Part shown: positions 19,684-27,351 of the stretch, piece after piece
Numbering within the stretch: the stretch's first letter is position 1
Layout: every line of letters starts with the position of its first letter
IMG/VR virus record: IMGVR_UViG_3300035670_000336
Span: 1-48,432 of that record
DNA length: 48,432 nt
Reading direction: 5' to 3' (one strand)
Origin: a virus
Made by a program: the position numbers and the translations under genes
Notes under the pieces: generated by a model
Seen by the model: the letters and a program-made list of their open reading frames with translations, nothing else
What the model was told of the DNA's origin: nothing
Databases searched by the model: none

Positions 19684-20544
19684 ATGTTGTACTCCTATCA
19701 AGGCAAAGAGCCGCAGGAACTCCCAGAAAGAATCAAGTTCCCTGACGGCCGCACGCACTATCTTGCAGAGAACTCTCTCACCGACGAAGAGCTAGAACTG
19801 GCAGGCTGGATTGGTCCTATCGCGCAGCCTCCTTACCAGCAAGGGACCGAAAAACGTGTCTGGGACTCTGAGACGCTGAGTTACCAAGTGCAGCCTCTGA
19901 CTGACGCCGAAAAAGAGGCTTTATGGGTTACTAAACAGGCTAGCAACAGCCAACAGATTGCTGAGCTAAGGGCAATTGCTCACATTAGGCGAGAACAGCT
20001 CATCGAACTCGGGGTAGGGGTCGAGGCTATCGATAGTTTCCTGACGCTCCTAGGGGCTGCAGAACTAAACAGTACCAACCCGTTTGAGCTCAGGTTGCCC
20101 TCAGTCTCACTATTGGGTGTCGCTCCTGGCATCGTGAGTCTGGAGGACCCCTTCACCGAATGGCTGAAAGCCAACTACGAGTCCAATTTGGAACATGGCT
20201 ACAAAGTAGTCATCAACGAATTAGAAGTTACGGATGCTGCTCTATTTGAAGCGCATAAGCAGGCCGTCACCAACACATTCTTGCAAGAATATCTTTCCAC
20301 CTCCTTTACTGCCCTTGCATTTGTAGCTTCGTTTAACGATAACTTTAACGGCACAGGTGAGCTTCAGATCGCAGTAATGGGTGATGCAGACGGAGCACGT
20401 ATTACATCTGATGGTGAAGAGCTATCCCTTGCAGAAAACAAAGCGCTCCTTAAAGGGCGGGGGAGTCACACAGTAGAAGTAACTCCACTGCTTGCCAACG
20501 AGCCTTGCGGCAGAACTGAGAAAACAGAAATCACACTTATTTGA
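19684..20544 (+). CDS. Probable tail fibre assembly protein
   Basis: 286 residues. The N-terminal 80 residues (PERIKFPDGRTHYL, LTDEELELAGWIGPI, YQQGTEKRVWDSETLSYQV) match the start of tail-fibre-assembly and related phage proteins that lie next to fibre genes. The remainder contains alpha-helical segments and a C-terminal beta part of unknown role. It sits exactly between two paralogous FReD fibres, with four bases before it and one after, which fits a chaperone serving both. The call rests on the N-terminus and context. Confidence 0.62.
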   Translation: MLYSYQGKEPQELPERIKFPDGRTHYLAENSLTDEELELAGWIGPIAQPPYQQGTEKRVWDSETLSYQVQPLTDAEKEALWVTKQASNSQQIAELRAIAHIRREQLIELGVGVEAIDSFLTLLGAAELNSTNPFELRLPSVSLLGVAPGIVSLEDPFTEWLKANYESNLEHGYKVVINELEVTDAALFEAHKQAVTNTFLQEYLSTSFTALAFVASFNDNFNGTGELQIAVMGDADGARITSDGEELSLAENKALLKGRGSHTVEVTPLLANEPCGRTEKTEITLI

Positions 20545-20545
20545 G

Positions 20546-21784
20546 ATGGCTTCGATTAACGATTCACAGGGTGGCTATCTGGCTGCTCGTCCAACTCAGA
20601 ACTCGAGCAACCACCCCGGTGTGCAAGGACAGGAGTACAACTCCGTAACAAGGCGGAGAGGACTCCAGCCATCGAATAAAGCTGCCGCAACGGTAACCTC
20701 AACTAGTAGCACCTTATCTGGAACTGGCGCATTAGCAGTTGTCTTTTCAGAAGCAATTACGGGGAACGGCGGGACAATCTCGCTATCTGGAGACCTCGGC
20801 AGCACCACGCTTACTGTGGCTGCAGGGGCGAGCTCAGGTACAGGATGGAGCATCTCTGGAAGTACGCTGAGTATTACCGGATGGGATGCTTATGTAAGCG
20901 CCAACAGCAGCCTGACATTTAGCTGCTCTACCGGATGCTTCAGAACAGTAGAGGGCTTTGCGGCCAATAGCTTCAGTAGTAGCGCCATAAGAAGAGCTTC
21001 TGGGACCAGCAGCAGTGATGCAGCCGGTTCTGCAAAATCGCTTCTGAATTCAGGCGTTACCTCCTCTGGAAACTACTGGATCAGAAATGTTGATGGCTCA
21101 AACGCGAGGCAACTGTACTGCGATATGACCACAGATGGTGGAGGATGGACGCGGTATTTTAATCAACCAGGAATAGATAATAGCAGCCAGACCTACCCAA
21201 GCTATGCCTCCACGAACTACAATCTGACGTCCTTTGACACGGACACAGGGCATTACAATGCCTTCAATTATATGGAGGGACGCAGAACGTACAGCACTAA
21301 TGGACGACTTGAGTACCTACTAGAACAAACAACGGGGAACTATAAATTCGCTCTCGATAGCTTCGCTGAAGGCGACCCGGGAGTTGGATCTCGCAACGCT
21401 CGGAACATCAGCAATATCTCGAGTGGTCACTTTGACTTCGGATGGTTTAATAACAGTACAAACGGATACTGGGCTGGAAGACTAAGCAATACGAGCTCTA
21501 CATGTGTTAGCTCCCAGAACATTGTCCATGGCGTTGCTGGCTACACCACTGGGTGGAATAGTGGATACTTTAATGTGTGGAGAGGGTATCACGTAGATTG
21601 CTGCAGCTCGGGTGGATGTGGAGACCACTGCGGCAATGTTAGAAGGTACTGGTATATCTTTCCTTGGATCGGTGTTCGACAGTGGTGCTATAGCGGCTAC
21701 AACGATTGGAGTGGCAACGCTGGGGGAGGGACAGTAAGAGTGTATTTCAGGGAAAAGGGCACCTTATCCTCTAGTGCCTACTAA
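20546..21784 (+). CDS. Fibrinogen-like (FReD) tail fibre protein, paralogue B
   Basis: 412 residues from the ATG at 20546. The same frame is open further upstream, but this start aligns exactly with the start of paralogue A (MASINDSQGGYLAARPTQNS) and lies one base after the upstream stop. The Ig-like domain (about residues 45-145) is followed by the FReD signature SGNYWIRNVDG and QLYCDMTTDGGGWTRYFNQ, then SGGCGDHCGNVRRYWYIFPW. It differs from A mainly in the distal loops between shared motifs, as expected of alternative or co-displayed adhesins. The 3' end overlaps the convergent thioredoxin-like gene by four bases. Confidence 0.85.
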   Translation: MASINDSQGGYLAARPTQNSSNHPGVQGQEYNSVTRRRGLQPSNKAAATVTSTSSTLSGTGALAVVFSEAITGNGGTISLSGDLGSTTLTVAAGASSGTGWSISGSTLSITGWDAYVSANSSLTFSCSTGCFRTVEGFAANSFSSSAIRRASGTSSSDAAGSAKSLLNSGVTSSGNYWIRNVDGSNARQLYCDMTTDGGGWTRYFNQPGIDNSSQTYPSYASTNYNLTSFDTDTGHYNAFNYMEGRRTYSTNGRLEYLLEQTTGNYKFALDSFAEGDPGVGSRNARNISNISSGHFDFGWFNNSTNGYWAGRLSNTSSTCVSSQNIVHGVAGYTTGWNSGYFNVWRGYHVDCCSSGGCGDHCGNVRRYWYIFPWIGVRQWCYSGYNDWSGNAGGGTVRVYFREKGTLSSSAY

Positions 21785-22137
21785 TTGAGCGCTGTTTCGA
21801 TGAGCCCAGCGACTATCTCTCTAAACCTTGCCTTGGGAGCAGCTCCTTGGTACCTAGCCTTAACAATAGAACCCGATTCTGAGCGCTGGACCAGAAGGTA
21901 TGTAGGCCAGGCATAGACGCCTTGATCGCAATCAAGGCATTCAGCTGCTTTTCTCACTTCGGCATCAGCGACTACATACTCAGCAAATAGTTGTGTATTG
22001 GGGTCGTCAGGGAAATCCTCTGGGTAGCACTCTTCGAAGCTCAGCCCAAGTTCCTCAGCAACACGATGATCATGGAAGCCCATCCTGTGACATAGCCCAC
22101 ATGAAGTAGAACTGTACTTAATCAGAAGATTAGTCAT
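21781..22137 (-). CDS. Thioredoxin/glutaredoxin-like protein
   Basis: 118 residues. A CxxC active site (SSTSCGLCHRM, Cys13 and Cys16) follows the first beta strand and a cis-proline candidate occurs in VYAWPTYLLV, as in the thioredoxin fold. Family role: dithiol/disulfide exchange. It might reduce the phage class II RNR, or the cysteine-rich FReD fibres nearby; both are guesses. It overlaps the upstream oxygenase gene by eight bases and is the last gene of the minus-strand fibre operon. Confidence 0.82.
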   Translation of the reverse strand: MTNLLIKYSSTSCGLCHRMGFHDHRVAEELGLSFEECYPEDFPDDPNTQLFAEYVVADAEVRKAAECLDCDQGVYAWPTYLLVQRSESGSIVKARYQGAAPKARFREIVAGLIETALN

Positions 22138-22810
22138 ATTGAATGGTGGGAGAGCATGGCGGTCGTTCGCTATCGAGCAAACTTAACTCAGGCAAGGAAT
22201 ACAGAGAAGCATCAGCCGCGTAGTGAACGTAGCGCTTGGAATCCTCAATCAGAAAGTCGAGGGCTCGAATACCATCCGGGTATAAATCAAAATTGAGGGT
22301 AACCCTATTACCAGGCCCAGGGTTAGGGTTTGTGCCGTGAATGAGGTTAGAAGGAAACAAAAGAAGTCTCCCAGGCTCATCTTCCATCCAAGTCCAGGGG
22401 TGCCCCGGGCCATCTAGACCCAAAGCAAGTCCCTTAAAGCCCTCGACCGTCCGTAAACATAGAGTGCCTGAAATAAACAGATCCGGAGACTCTGTTGAGC
22501 TGTGTTGGTGAGAGTCAATCCATTCCCCAGGGCGATAAATAGAGGCCCAACACCCCGCTGTAAAACCTCGGCTATAGCCAAGCTCCTCTAAAGCTGCCTG
22601 AATTGCCGGAACAATTTCATCACCCAAAGAAGTTTGAAGCCAGTTGAACTGATCAAACCCTTCCGGCCATTGATGGGGGAGATGACAGCCCCCATCCACG
22701 AAGTCGTCCTTATTTTCCTCAACTAAACGTGCAAGAACCCCAGCTCTCTCAGGGGGTAGAACTCTCGAGTTGTACAGTACAGAGAGCGCCCCTGGCACCT
22801 CAGTTTTCAT
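22130..22810 (-). CDS. 2OG-Fe(II) oxygenase
   Basis: 226 residues. Metal ligands are visible as H101 and H103 in DSHQHSS and H158 in SNLIHGT; R169 in NRVTLNFDL is the likely 2-oxoglutarate anchor. The surrounding pattern (SGTLCL, GRLLLFPSNLIHGTNPN) matches the 2OG-Fe(II) oxygenase family frequent in marine phages. The substrate is unknown. It overlaps the DUF6065-like gene by 11 bases and the thioredoxin-like gene by eight, so the three are translated together. It is one of three oxygenases of this superfamily in the window. Confidence 0.85.
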   Translation of the reverse strand: MKTEVPGALSVLYNSRVLPPERAGVLARLVEENKDDFVDGGCHLPHQWPEGFDQFNWLQTSLGDEIVPAIQAALEELGYSRGFTAGCWASIYRPGEWIDSHQHSSTESPDLFISGTLCLRTVEGFKGLALGLDGPGHPWTWMEDEPGRLLLFPSNLIHGTNPNPGPGNRVTLNFDLYPDGIRALDFLIEDSKRYVHYAADASLYSLPELSLLDSERPPCSPTIQYD

Positions 22811-23594
22811 TACTCTGTCGAATAGATGTAAGTTTCGAAAGGAAGCTCCACTTATCTGCTACGGCTTTGCGCAGCATAAAGTAAGGACAACGACTGCGTT
22901 CGGCGGCGGGATCAAGCTCCCCACCTTGCTCCAATGAGAAATTGGTTCTCATCATCGGAAGGACACGAATAATGGGAGTACCCGCAGGGATCAAATGCTC
23001 ACCTGGAGGTCCTTGCCACTCAAAAATCCACTTAAGGTCCAAGGGGTATTCATCAACAGGAACAACTCCCGAGAAAGTCCTCCAAGGACGGTCAAAGTAG
23101 CCAGGCACCGGCTCATAAAGTACGGACACCCCCGGATCCCCAGTAATTGTCCAGGGAGCACTTAGCTTGATTAAGGACTTAGAGCTTATGCCTGAGTCGT
23201 CTCCAAACATCATTGAGACATCGAACCCATGAACGTGCTCATCGAAGGAAGCATCACCATGGTTAACTTTGACGTCTCCATCTTCAGTTTTGATAAGCAA
23301 AACATCGGTCCAGAGGCGAATGATATAACCACTCGTCATCCAGTCTTGAACTGCTGGACAACCTTTAACAGTAGGTTGCTTGATCTCAGCAGCATCCTTC
23401 TTTGAAAAGGCCCCCCAGAACTTAGGGTCATAGACGTTGCCAAACCGGTGGGGATGCTTCTTAGGATCTACGGTGTAGTCAATCTCCTTCCACCAGTTTG
23501 GCAACTCTCTGGTAGCCACGGCCGGTGGGGGAATCACTCCCCTAAAACGGTCATCTCTCAGGTGTAAATAAAGACTTTTTCTGCTGGGGGTCAT
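22800..23594 (-). CDS. DUF6065-like marine phage protein
   Basis: 264 residues. The start (LYLHLRDDRFRGVIPPPAV) and the internal motifs LPNWWKEIDY, KGCPAVQDWMTSGYIIRLWTD and MMRTNFSLE are those of a conserved protein often found near 2OG oxygenase and fibre genes in marine phages, which I recall as DUF6065; function unknown. No membrane segment or signal peptide. A perfect 17-bp palindrome overlaps its start codon. It is the first of the three-gene set ending the minus-strand operon. Confidence 0.65.
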   Translation of the reverse strand: MTPSRKSLYLHLRDDRFRGVIPPPAVATRELPNWWKEIDYTVDPKKHPHRFGNVYDPKFWGAFSKKDAAEIKQPTVKGCPAVQDWMTSGYIIRLWTDVLLIKTEDGDVKVNHGDASFDEHVHGFDVSMMFGDDSGISSKSLIKLSAPWTITGDPGVSVLYEPVPGYFDRPWRTFSGVVPVDEYPLDLKWIFEWQGPPGEHLIPAGTPIIRVLPMMRTNFSLEQGGELDPAAERSRCPYFMLRKAVADKWSFLSKLTSIRQSNEN

Positions 23595-23606
23595 AGGTCC
23601 TATGAC
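23590..23606. promoter_or_regulatory. Perfect 17-bp palindrome at a start codon
   Basis: Arms GTCATAGG and CCTATGAC flank a single central base. The element covers the start codon (ATG at 23594, minus strand) of the DUF6065-like gene. It could be an operator or a hairpin controlling translation of the three accessory genes apart from the fibre genes upstream of them. Not shown to be either. Confidence 0.45.
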
Positions 23607-23639
23607 GTACAGCCGAATGTAGCAAGAGAGCGCAGATGC

Positions 23640-24575
23640 TCACCCCAAGGCGAGCGCGACCCCAATCGAAGCCCCAGCAGCGATAGTCATCCACGACAAA
23701 TTGGCAGATCCATCTGTTCGCAAGACTTGATTAGCGGAGCCGTCGCTGGCAGGTAGCGTCCAGGTGACATTGGCCGAAATGTCCGCCGGTGCCCTAAACG
23801 CCACCCAATTGCTGCTGTTGGAATCGGCGAAACGAATCGGAGCCTGCGCGCTGAGTGTGACGCTACTCGTAAAGACCGGGGAATCGGCAGGAGCCCTAGA
23901 AGTATCGATTGCGTGAACGTGATCAGCGCGAGCGTACTTGAGCGAAGTACCAACCGCAGCCGTACCATTTGTAACGGGGGTGCTATTGGCGGCCTGCCCA
24001 AGAACAAAAGCTGTCGTAGCAATTTGCGTCGTATTGCTATCAGCTGCTGCTGTCGGAGCAGCAGGTATGCCGGTTAGCGTGGGACTAGCCAGGTTGGCCT
24101 TCGAGGTATCCGAGGCATGAACGTGGTCAGCTCTCGCGTATTTAACTGAAGTTCCCACAGCCGCCACGCCGTCCATAACGGGCGCCGAACTGCTTGCCTG
24201 ACCTACAACAAAAGCAGTGGTAGCGAGCTGCGTCGTGTTTGTATCCGCAGCCGCAGTGGGGGCCGCAGGCGTCCCTGTGAACGTCGGGCTGGCGACGTTT
24301 GCCTTAGTTGTATCTGATGCGTGAACATGGTCTTCACGCGAAAAACGGGTTGCCGTTCCGACAGCAGCCGTGCCATTCACCGCTGGGGTATTGTTACCTG
24401 CCTGGCCTAAAACAAAAGCAGTAGTAGCAATCTGCGTCGTATTGGAATTAACAGCTGCAGTAGGTGCTGTGGGTGTGCCAGTTAAGGCTGGTGATGCCTT
24501 AGAAGCCAGTCCATCTACATCTACTGTTTGAGTACTGGTCGTAATTTGGTCGACCTTTACTGTTCCGTACGGCAT
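23640..24575 (-). CDS. Tail fibre protein with three internal repeats
   Basis: 311 residues. Three tandem repeats of about 67 residues cover residues 25-230: SPxxTGxPxAPTAA, then NTTQIATTAFVLGQA, then KYARADHVHASDTSKA with small changes. These are classic phage fibre elements (the TAFV and DHVH motifs). The C-terminus (residues 240-311) has a different beta region and ends SIGVALALG, similar to the fibre at 16146-18014. Probably a trimeric shaft. It is separated by 45 bases from the DUF6065-like gene and by one base from the upstream gene. Confidence 0.87.
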   Translation of the reverse strand: MPYGTVKVDQITTSTQTVDVDGLASKASPALTGTPTAPTAAVNSNTTQIATTAFVLGQAGNNTPAVNGTAAVGTATRFSREDHVHASDTTKANVASPTFTGTPAAPTAAADTNTTQLATTAFVVGQASSSAPVMDGVAAVGTSVKYARADHVHASDTSKANLASPTLTGIPAAPTAAADSNTTQIATTAFVLGQAANSTPVTNGTAAVGTSLKYARADHVHAIDTSRAPADSPVFTSSVTLSAQAPIRFADSNSSNWVAFRAPADISANVTWTLPASDGSANQVLRTDGSANLSWMTIAAGASIGVALALG

Positions 24576-24576
24576 T

Positions 24577-24909
24577 TCAGATAACTGCCCAGGTTGCGTT
24601 GGTGGGCACCTCCACGGTCACCCCAGTGGCCACTTCAACTGGGCCTACCGATACTCCATTGTATCCAGAGGTCAAAACAATACTTTCTGAGATTGTTTGC
24701 TGACAAAGCAGAATAGCCCCGGAGGCGGAGGAGGAAGTTCCACCGCCTGAGGAACCAATCTCAACAATAGAGGCCACACCCCCGGACTCTTTTCGGGTGA
24801 ATAACTTGCCGTCAGCAATATTGACAGCCAATTCACCCGCGCTTACGTCGGAAAGCGTAGGGATCTTCCCAGCTACTGAACTCCGCTTAATCCGGATGGT
24901 GTTGGCCAT
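24577..24909 (-). CDS. Small tail fibre/attachment protein
   Basis: 110 residues. The N-terminus (IRIKRSSVAGKIPTLSDV, then SAGELAVNIADGKLFTR) is the same module as that of the next upstream gene (LKIKRRASSGAAGAPSALKAGELAYNE), common at the start of cyanophage fibre proteins and thought to attach them to the tail. A Gly/Ser linker (residues 52-62) leads to a short beta C-domain. Probably a short fibre or fibre base. Confidence 0.78.
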   Translation of the reverse strand: MANTIRIKRSSVAGKIPTLSDVSAGELAVNIADGKLFTRKESGGVASIVEIGSSGGGTSSSASGAILLCQQTISESIVLTSGYNGVSVGPVEVATGVTVEVPTNATWAVI

Positions 24910-24916
24910 TTAGTAA

Positions 24917-26206
24917 TCAGAAGCTCCCGCCATCGAGAGTCACATTATCGATGGTGTTGCCGCTGCCAGTAATGGCCACGTTGCTCATCACGCGAGAAGA
25001 GCTGAGAACCTCGGTACCTCCGATCTTGTAACCGCCAGTAGTGACGTTGACTGCCTGGTTAAAGGTCCAAGAGGACGTGGCACTCAGCCAGGTAATCGTG
25101 TAATCCGAGGCGCCCTTAAGGGTGATACCACCCCCATTGGCTGTGGTGTCAGTCGGAGAAGCAGTGTCACCAAGGACGATGTTGATGTCCTCGACCTTCA
25201 CCTCAGTGGTGGAAAGGCTGGTCAAGGCGCCATTAACGGTCAGATCACCGGTAACAGTCAGATTCCGGCCAACAGCCAGATCCTGTGTGATCTGAACGTC
25301 ATCTGGCAAACCAATGGTGAAGGTCCCGGTTCCGGTATCGGTGGCAACTCCCACCTCACCAGCAGTACCCTGCAGGGTGATGGTGCTACCCAGCGAAGTA
25401 GTAACCGTGCTGGTTGTGGTGCTACCGCCCAACGGTGTCGCCACACCGTTGATGGTGATGCTGCTGTTAGCCAGCGCGCTATTTGGGATCGCGGTGAGGC
25501 TGATTACCCCAGTGCTGTTGTCGTAGGCGACACCAGTGGAGGGCGAAGCTGCCGAGATGGCACCCCGTGCCCGGGCGTTGGTGAAGTAGAGGTTGCTGCT
25601 GCCCTCACCGACATCATCAGTGTCGAGCGTGACACTGCCACCAAGGCTGACCGAGTTTGAGTTGACGGTAACCGAGCTGTTAGCCAGCGAGCTGTTGGGG
25701 ACAGCACTCAGAGCTACAACACCAGTCGAGGAGTTGTAAGTAACACCAGAAGCGGTCGTAGCACTGAGGTGTGCGCGAACCTCTGCTGCCGACGGACCTG
25801 TGTAGGTAATGACACCTGTCGAACTGTCGTACGACAGCGACCCGTCTCCGCCAGCATCAGTGACCGAAATCGAGCCACGGGCGCGAGCATCAGTGTAATA
25901 AAGGTTCGAACCCTCAGTAACTTCGTTGGTATCAAGACCTGTGACGGTTGCCGAACCAAAGGCAACAGTACCGGTGAAAGTCTTATTACCGCTAATGGTC
26001 TGCGCGGTAGTCAGCGTGGCATAAGAGCCAGAGCCCGCAATAGCAACGATGCTAGTAGCGTTTCCGCTACCGTCATCGCCATAGCCGTAGTAAAGGGAAT
26101 TATCCCCAGTATTTTCGTTGTAAGCGAGTTCCCCCGCCTTCAGAGCTGACGGAGCTCCTGCAGCCCCAGAACTGGCTCTGCGTTTAATCTTGAGAGTGAC
26201 AGCCAT
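24917..26206 (-). CDS. Tail fibre protein with TDARARG repeats
   Basis: 429 residues. The N-terminal anchor module (LKIKRRASSGA...GELAYNE) is followed by a beta-rich shaft with two copies of EGSxNLYxTxARARGxIS (near residues 98 and 203) and paired blocks PNSSLANSSVTVNSNSVSLGG and PNSALANSSITINGVATPLGG. Near residue 310 is DLAVGRNLTVTGDLTVNGAL, a motif shared by many phage fibres. The C-terminus is TIDNVTLDGGSF; the next upstream small protein ends in a similar TITGGAF. Overlap with the upstream gene is one base. Confidence 0.85.
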   Translation of the reverse strand: MAVTLKIKRRASSGAAGAPSALKAGELAYNENTGDNSLYYGYGDDGSGNATSIVAIAGSGSYATLTTAQTISGNKTFTGTVAFGSATVTGLDTNEVTEGSNLYYTDARARGSISVTDAGGDGSLSYDSSTGVITYTGPSAAEVRAHLSATTASGVTYNSSTGVVALSAVPNSSLANSSVTVNSNSVSLGGSVTLDTDDVGEGSSNLYFTNARARGAISAASPSTGVAYDNSTGVISLTAIPNSALANSSITINGVATPLGGSTTTSTVTTSLGSTITLQGTAGEVGVATDTGTGTFTIGLPDDVQITQDLAVGRNLTVTGDLTVNGALTSLSTTEVKVEDINIVLGDTASPTDTTANGGGITLKGASDYTITWLSATSSWTFNQAVNVTTGGYKIGGTEVLSSSRVMSNVAITGSGNTIDNVTLDGGSF

Positions 26207-26490
26207 TAGAAGGCACCTCCAGTAATAGTGAGATCATTTTCGAGTTCATTAGTGGGGATAAATGTTGTCCCATCCCACTCAAGAACTTTTCCGATGTCCC
26301 CTGAGTTCAGGGCATCTAGCGCAGCGATATCGAAGTAACCGAGCTCGGCACTAGAAGGGCCTTGAGGGCCTTGCGCTGTGAGAGTCACAACATGTGTGAC
26401 CGGTTTTCTGACCTCAACAGAGGTCTCAGATTCGGTCACCTTGAGCACACTAGAAAGTGTGCGAGAAACCTGGACTTGGTTGAAGATCAT
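26206..26490 (-). CDS. Small fibre-region protein with a GPQGP motif
   Basis: 94 residues. About residue 45 is a short collagen-like GPQGP, often present in phage fibre linkers, followed by the segment ALDALNSGDIGKVLEWDGTTF, seen in many cyanophage fibre proteins. It ends NDLTITGGAF, similar to the C-terminus of the neighbouring fibre. The start overlaps the upstream gene by four bases. Structural role inferred. Confidence 0.72.
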   Translation of the reverse strand: MIFNQVQVSRTLSSVLKVTESETSVEVRKPVTHVVTLTAQGPQGPSSAELGYFDIAALDALNSGDIGKVLEWDGTTFIPTNELENDLTITGGAF

Positions 26491-26828
26491 GCCACCCCCG
26501 TGAAGCCAGGATCCAGGAAAGCCCTACCCTGCAGGATGTAGTACTTGTCTCCGCCGGGTTCAGTAATAAGGATGTCGTATTGACACTCACTCGTAATGCC
26601 AGCCGTCACAGAGGCAGGGATTTTGATACGAAACTTACCTACAGACTGATCAACCCAACTAGTCGTAAACGAGGCTACATCCGTGGTGTTAAGGCGATTA
26701 ACTAGCTTCCCAGCCACGAGGTACCCAGTCATATCAACACCAGCCCCAGACGAATCCTTGTACTGGAGATCCAGGGAAAAAGTAGCACCCTGATGAATCG
26801 TGATGTCGTATGTACCCGGCTCAATCAC
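26487..26828 (-). CDS. BppU N-domain-like baseplate/fibre connector
   Basis: 113 residues with a GTG start. The pattern YDITIHQGATFSLDLQYKDS, VAGKLVNR, GKFRIKIPASVTAGI, CQYDILI is typical of BppU N-terminal-like domains, which plug fibres into baseplates. The first and last parts of the protein at 10839-11555 look related. First gene of the minus-strand fibre operon; the gap upstream is a divergent promoter region. Confidence 0.7.
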   Translation of the reverse strand: MIEPGTYDITIHQGATFSLDLQYKDSSGAGVDMTGYLVAGKLVNRLNTTDVASFTTSWVDQSVGKFRIKIPASVTAGITSECQYDILITEPGGDKYYILQGRAFLDPGFTGVA

Positions 26829-26900
26829 AGCCTGAAAGCCAGTCTATAAATATAGTTTAGGACACAGAACTCGTTATAGTAAGAGAAAAGCGCTTTACCA
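26829..26900. promoter_or_regulatory. Divergent promoter region between fibre operon and lysis cassette
   Basis: A 72-base AT-rich gap between genes transcribed away from each other. It contains TATAAATA at 26845-26852 and TATAGT at 26875-26880, both good -10 candidates; no strong -35 is visible for either direction. The first resembles a T4-type late promoter, but no T4-like sigma factor gene is seen in the window. Function inferred from gene orientation. Confidence 0.4.
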
Positions 26901-27206
26901 GTGGAACCGGTTCTACCCCTGAGCCTTGTGCTCAGCCTTGTTGGAGGAGCCGCATCCGCGCTTCTTACTCTTGGAAAGCGCTTTGAAGAAATGGAGAAGG
27001 GAAGCAATAACAGGATCGAAAGTATTGATCACCGAATCGACGCCATCGAGCTACGGCTGGCCAGAGAGTATGTGGGGAAAGAAGATTTGGCAGCAGTACT
27101 AGAGCGTTTGGACAATCGTATTGACAGAATGGATTACAAACTCGATCAGATTCTGATTGGTTACAATAAGACAGCTCCGACAGGTCATGTTCATGGGCCT
27201 TATTGA
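26901..27206 (+). CDS. Small membrane-anchored coiled-coil protein, holin/lysis candidate
   Basis: 101 residues. One N-terminal hydrophobic helix (residues 3-24: PLSLVLSLVGGAASALLTLG) is followed by a charged coiled coil (KRFEEMEKGSNNRIESIDHR, to residue 90). This build is like phage membrane proteins placed just before holin and endolysin genes, but no family can be named. It overlaps the next small membrane protein gene. Lysis role inferred from position 5' of the endolysin. Confidence 0.7.
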   Translation: MEPVLPLSLVLSLVGGAASALLTLGKRFEEMEKGSNNRIESIDHRIDAIELRLAREYVGKEDLAAVLERLDNRIDRMDYKLDQILIGYNKTAPTGHVHGPY

Positions 27207-27351
27207 ATCCCCCATCTTTTGGGTAGTTCTCGCTGCGGTATCCGAGATTCTGGCTCTGATCCCCAGCGAAAAAGTCCGCTCAAACTCAATTATTCAGCTC
27301 GTAGCCTCCGCGCTTGAGCTTCTGCTTCGCTCTAAAGGCGGAAAAAAGTAG
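27193..27351 (+). CDS. 52-residue membrane protein, holin candidate
   Basis: One hydrophobic segment (PIFWVVLAAVSEILALIP) and a second amphipathic or hydrophobic one (IIQLVASALELLL), then a basic tail (RSKGGKK). Size, topology and place just before the endolysin suit a small holin. ATG at 27187 or 27193 are both possible starts; both lie inside the 3' end of the upstream gene. The last sense codons before the TAG form the slippery heptamer A AAA AAG, so a -1 shift would extend the protein by 80 residues (next entries). Confidence 0.65.
   Translation: MGLIESPIFWVVLAAVSEILALIPSEKVRSNSIIQLVASALELLLRSKGGKK
27342..27348 (+). promoter_or_regulatory. Candidate -1 ribosomal frameshift site A AAA AAG
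   Basis: The heptamer stands in the correct register (GGA AAA AAG TAG), directly before the stop codon of the small membrane protein. Thirteen bases further on, CTCCTC (27362-27367) can pair with GAGGAG (27381-27386) to make a 6-bp stem, a possible stimulator although the spacer is longer than usual. The -1 frame is open for 80 codons. Confidence 0.45.

Noticed and set aside
18405-21784. Diversity-generating retroelement acting on the FReD fibres
   Set aside because: C-terminal halves are Asn/Tyr/Ser-rich, but no reverse transcriptase gene or template repeat is visible in the window.
24000-25900. CRISPR-like array from regular repeats
   Set aside because: The repeats are coding repeats of fibre proteins in frame with the minus-strand genes; lengths and divergence do not fit CRISPR.
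26841-26856. T4-type late promoter TATAAATA
   Set aside because: No T4 gp55-like sigma factor is seen and the phage has lambda-type tail genes; retained only as a general AT-rich promoter region.
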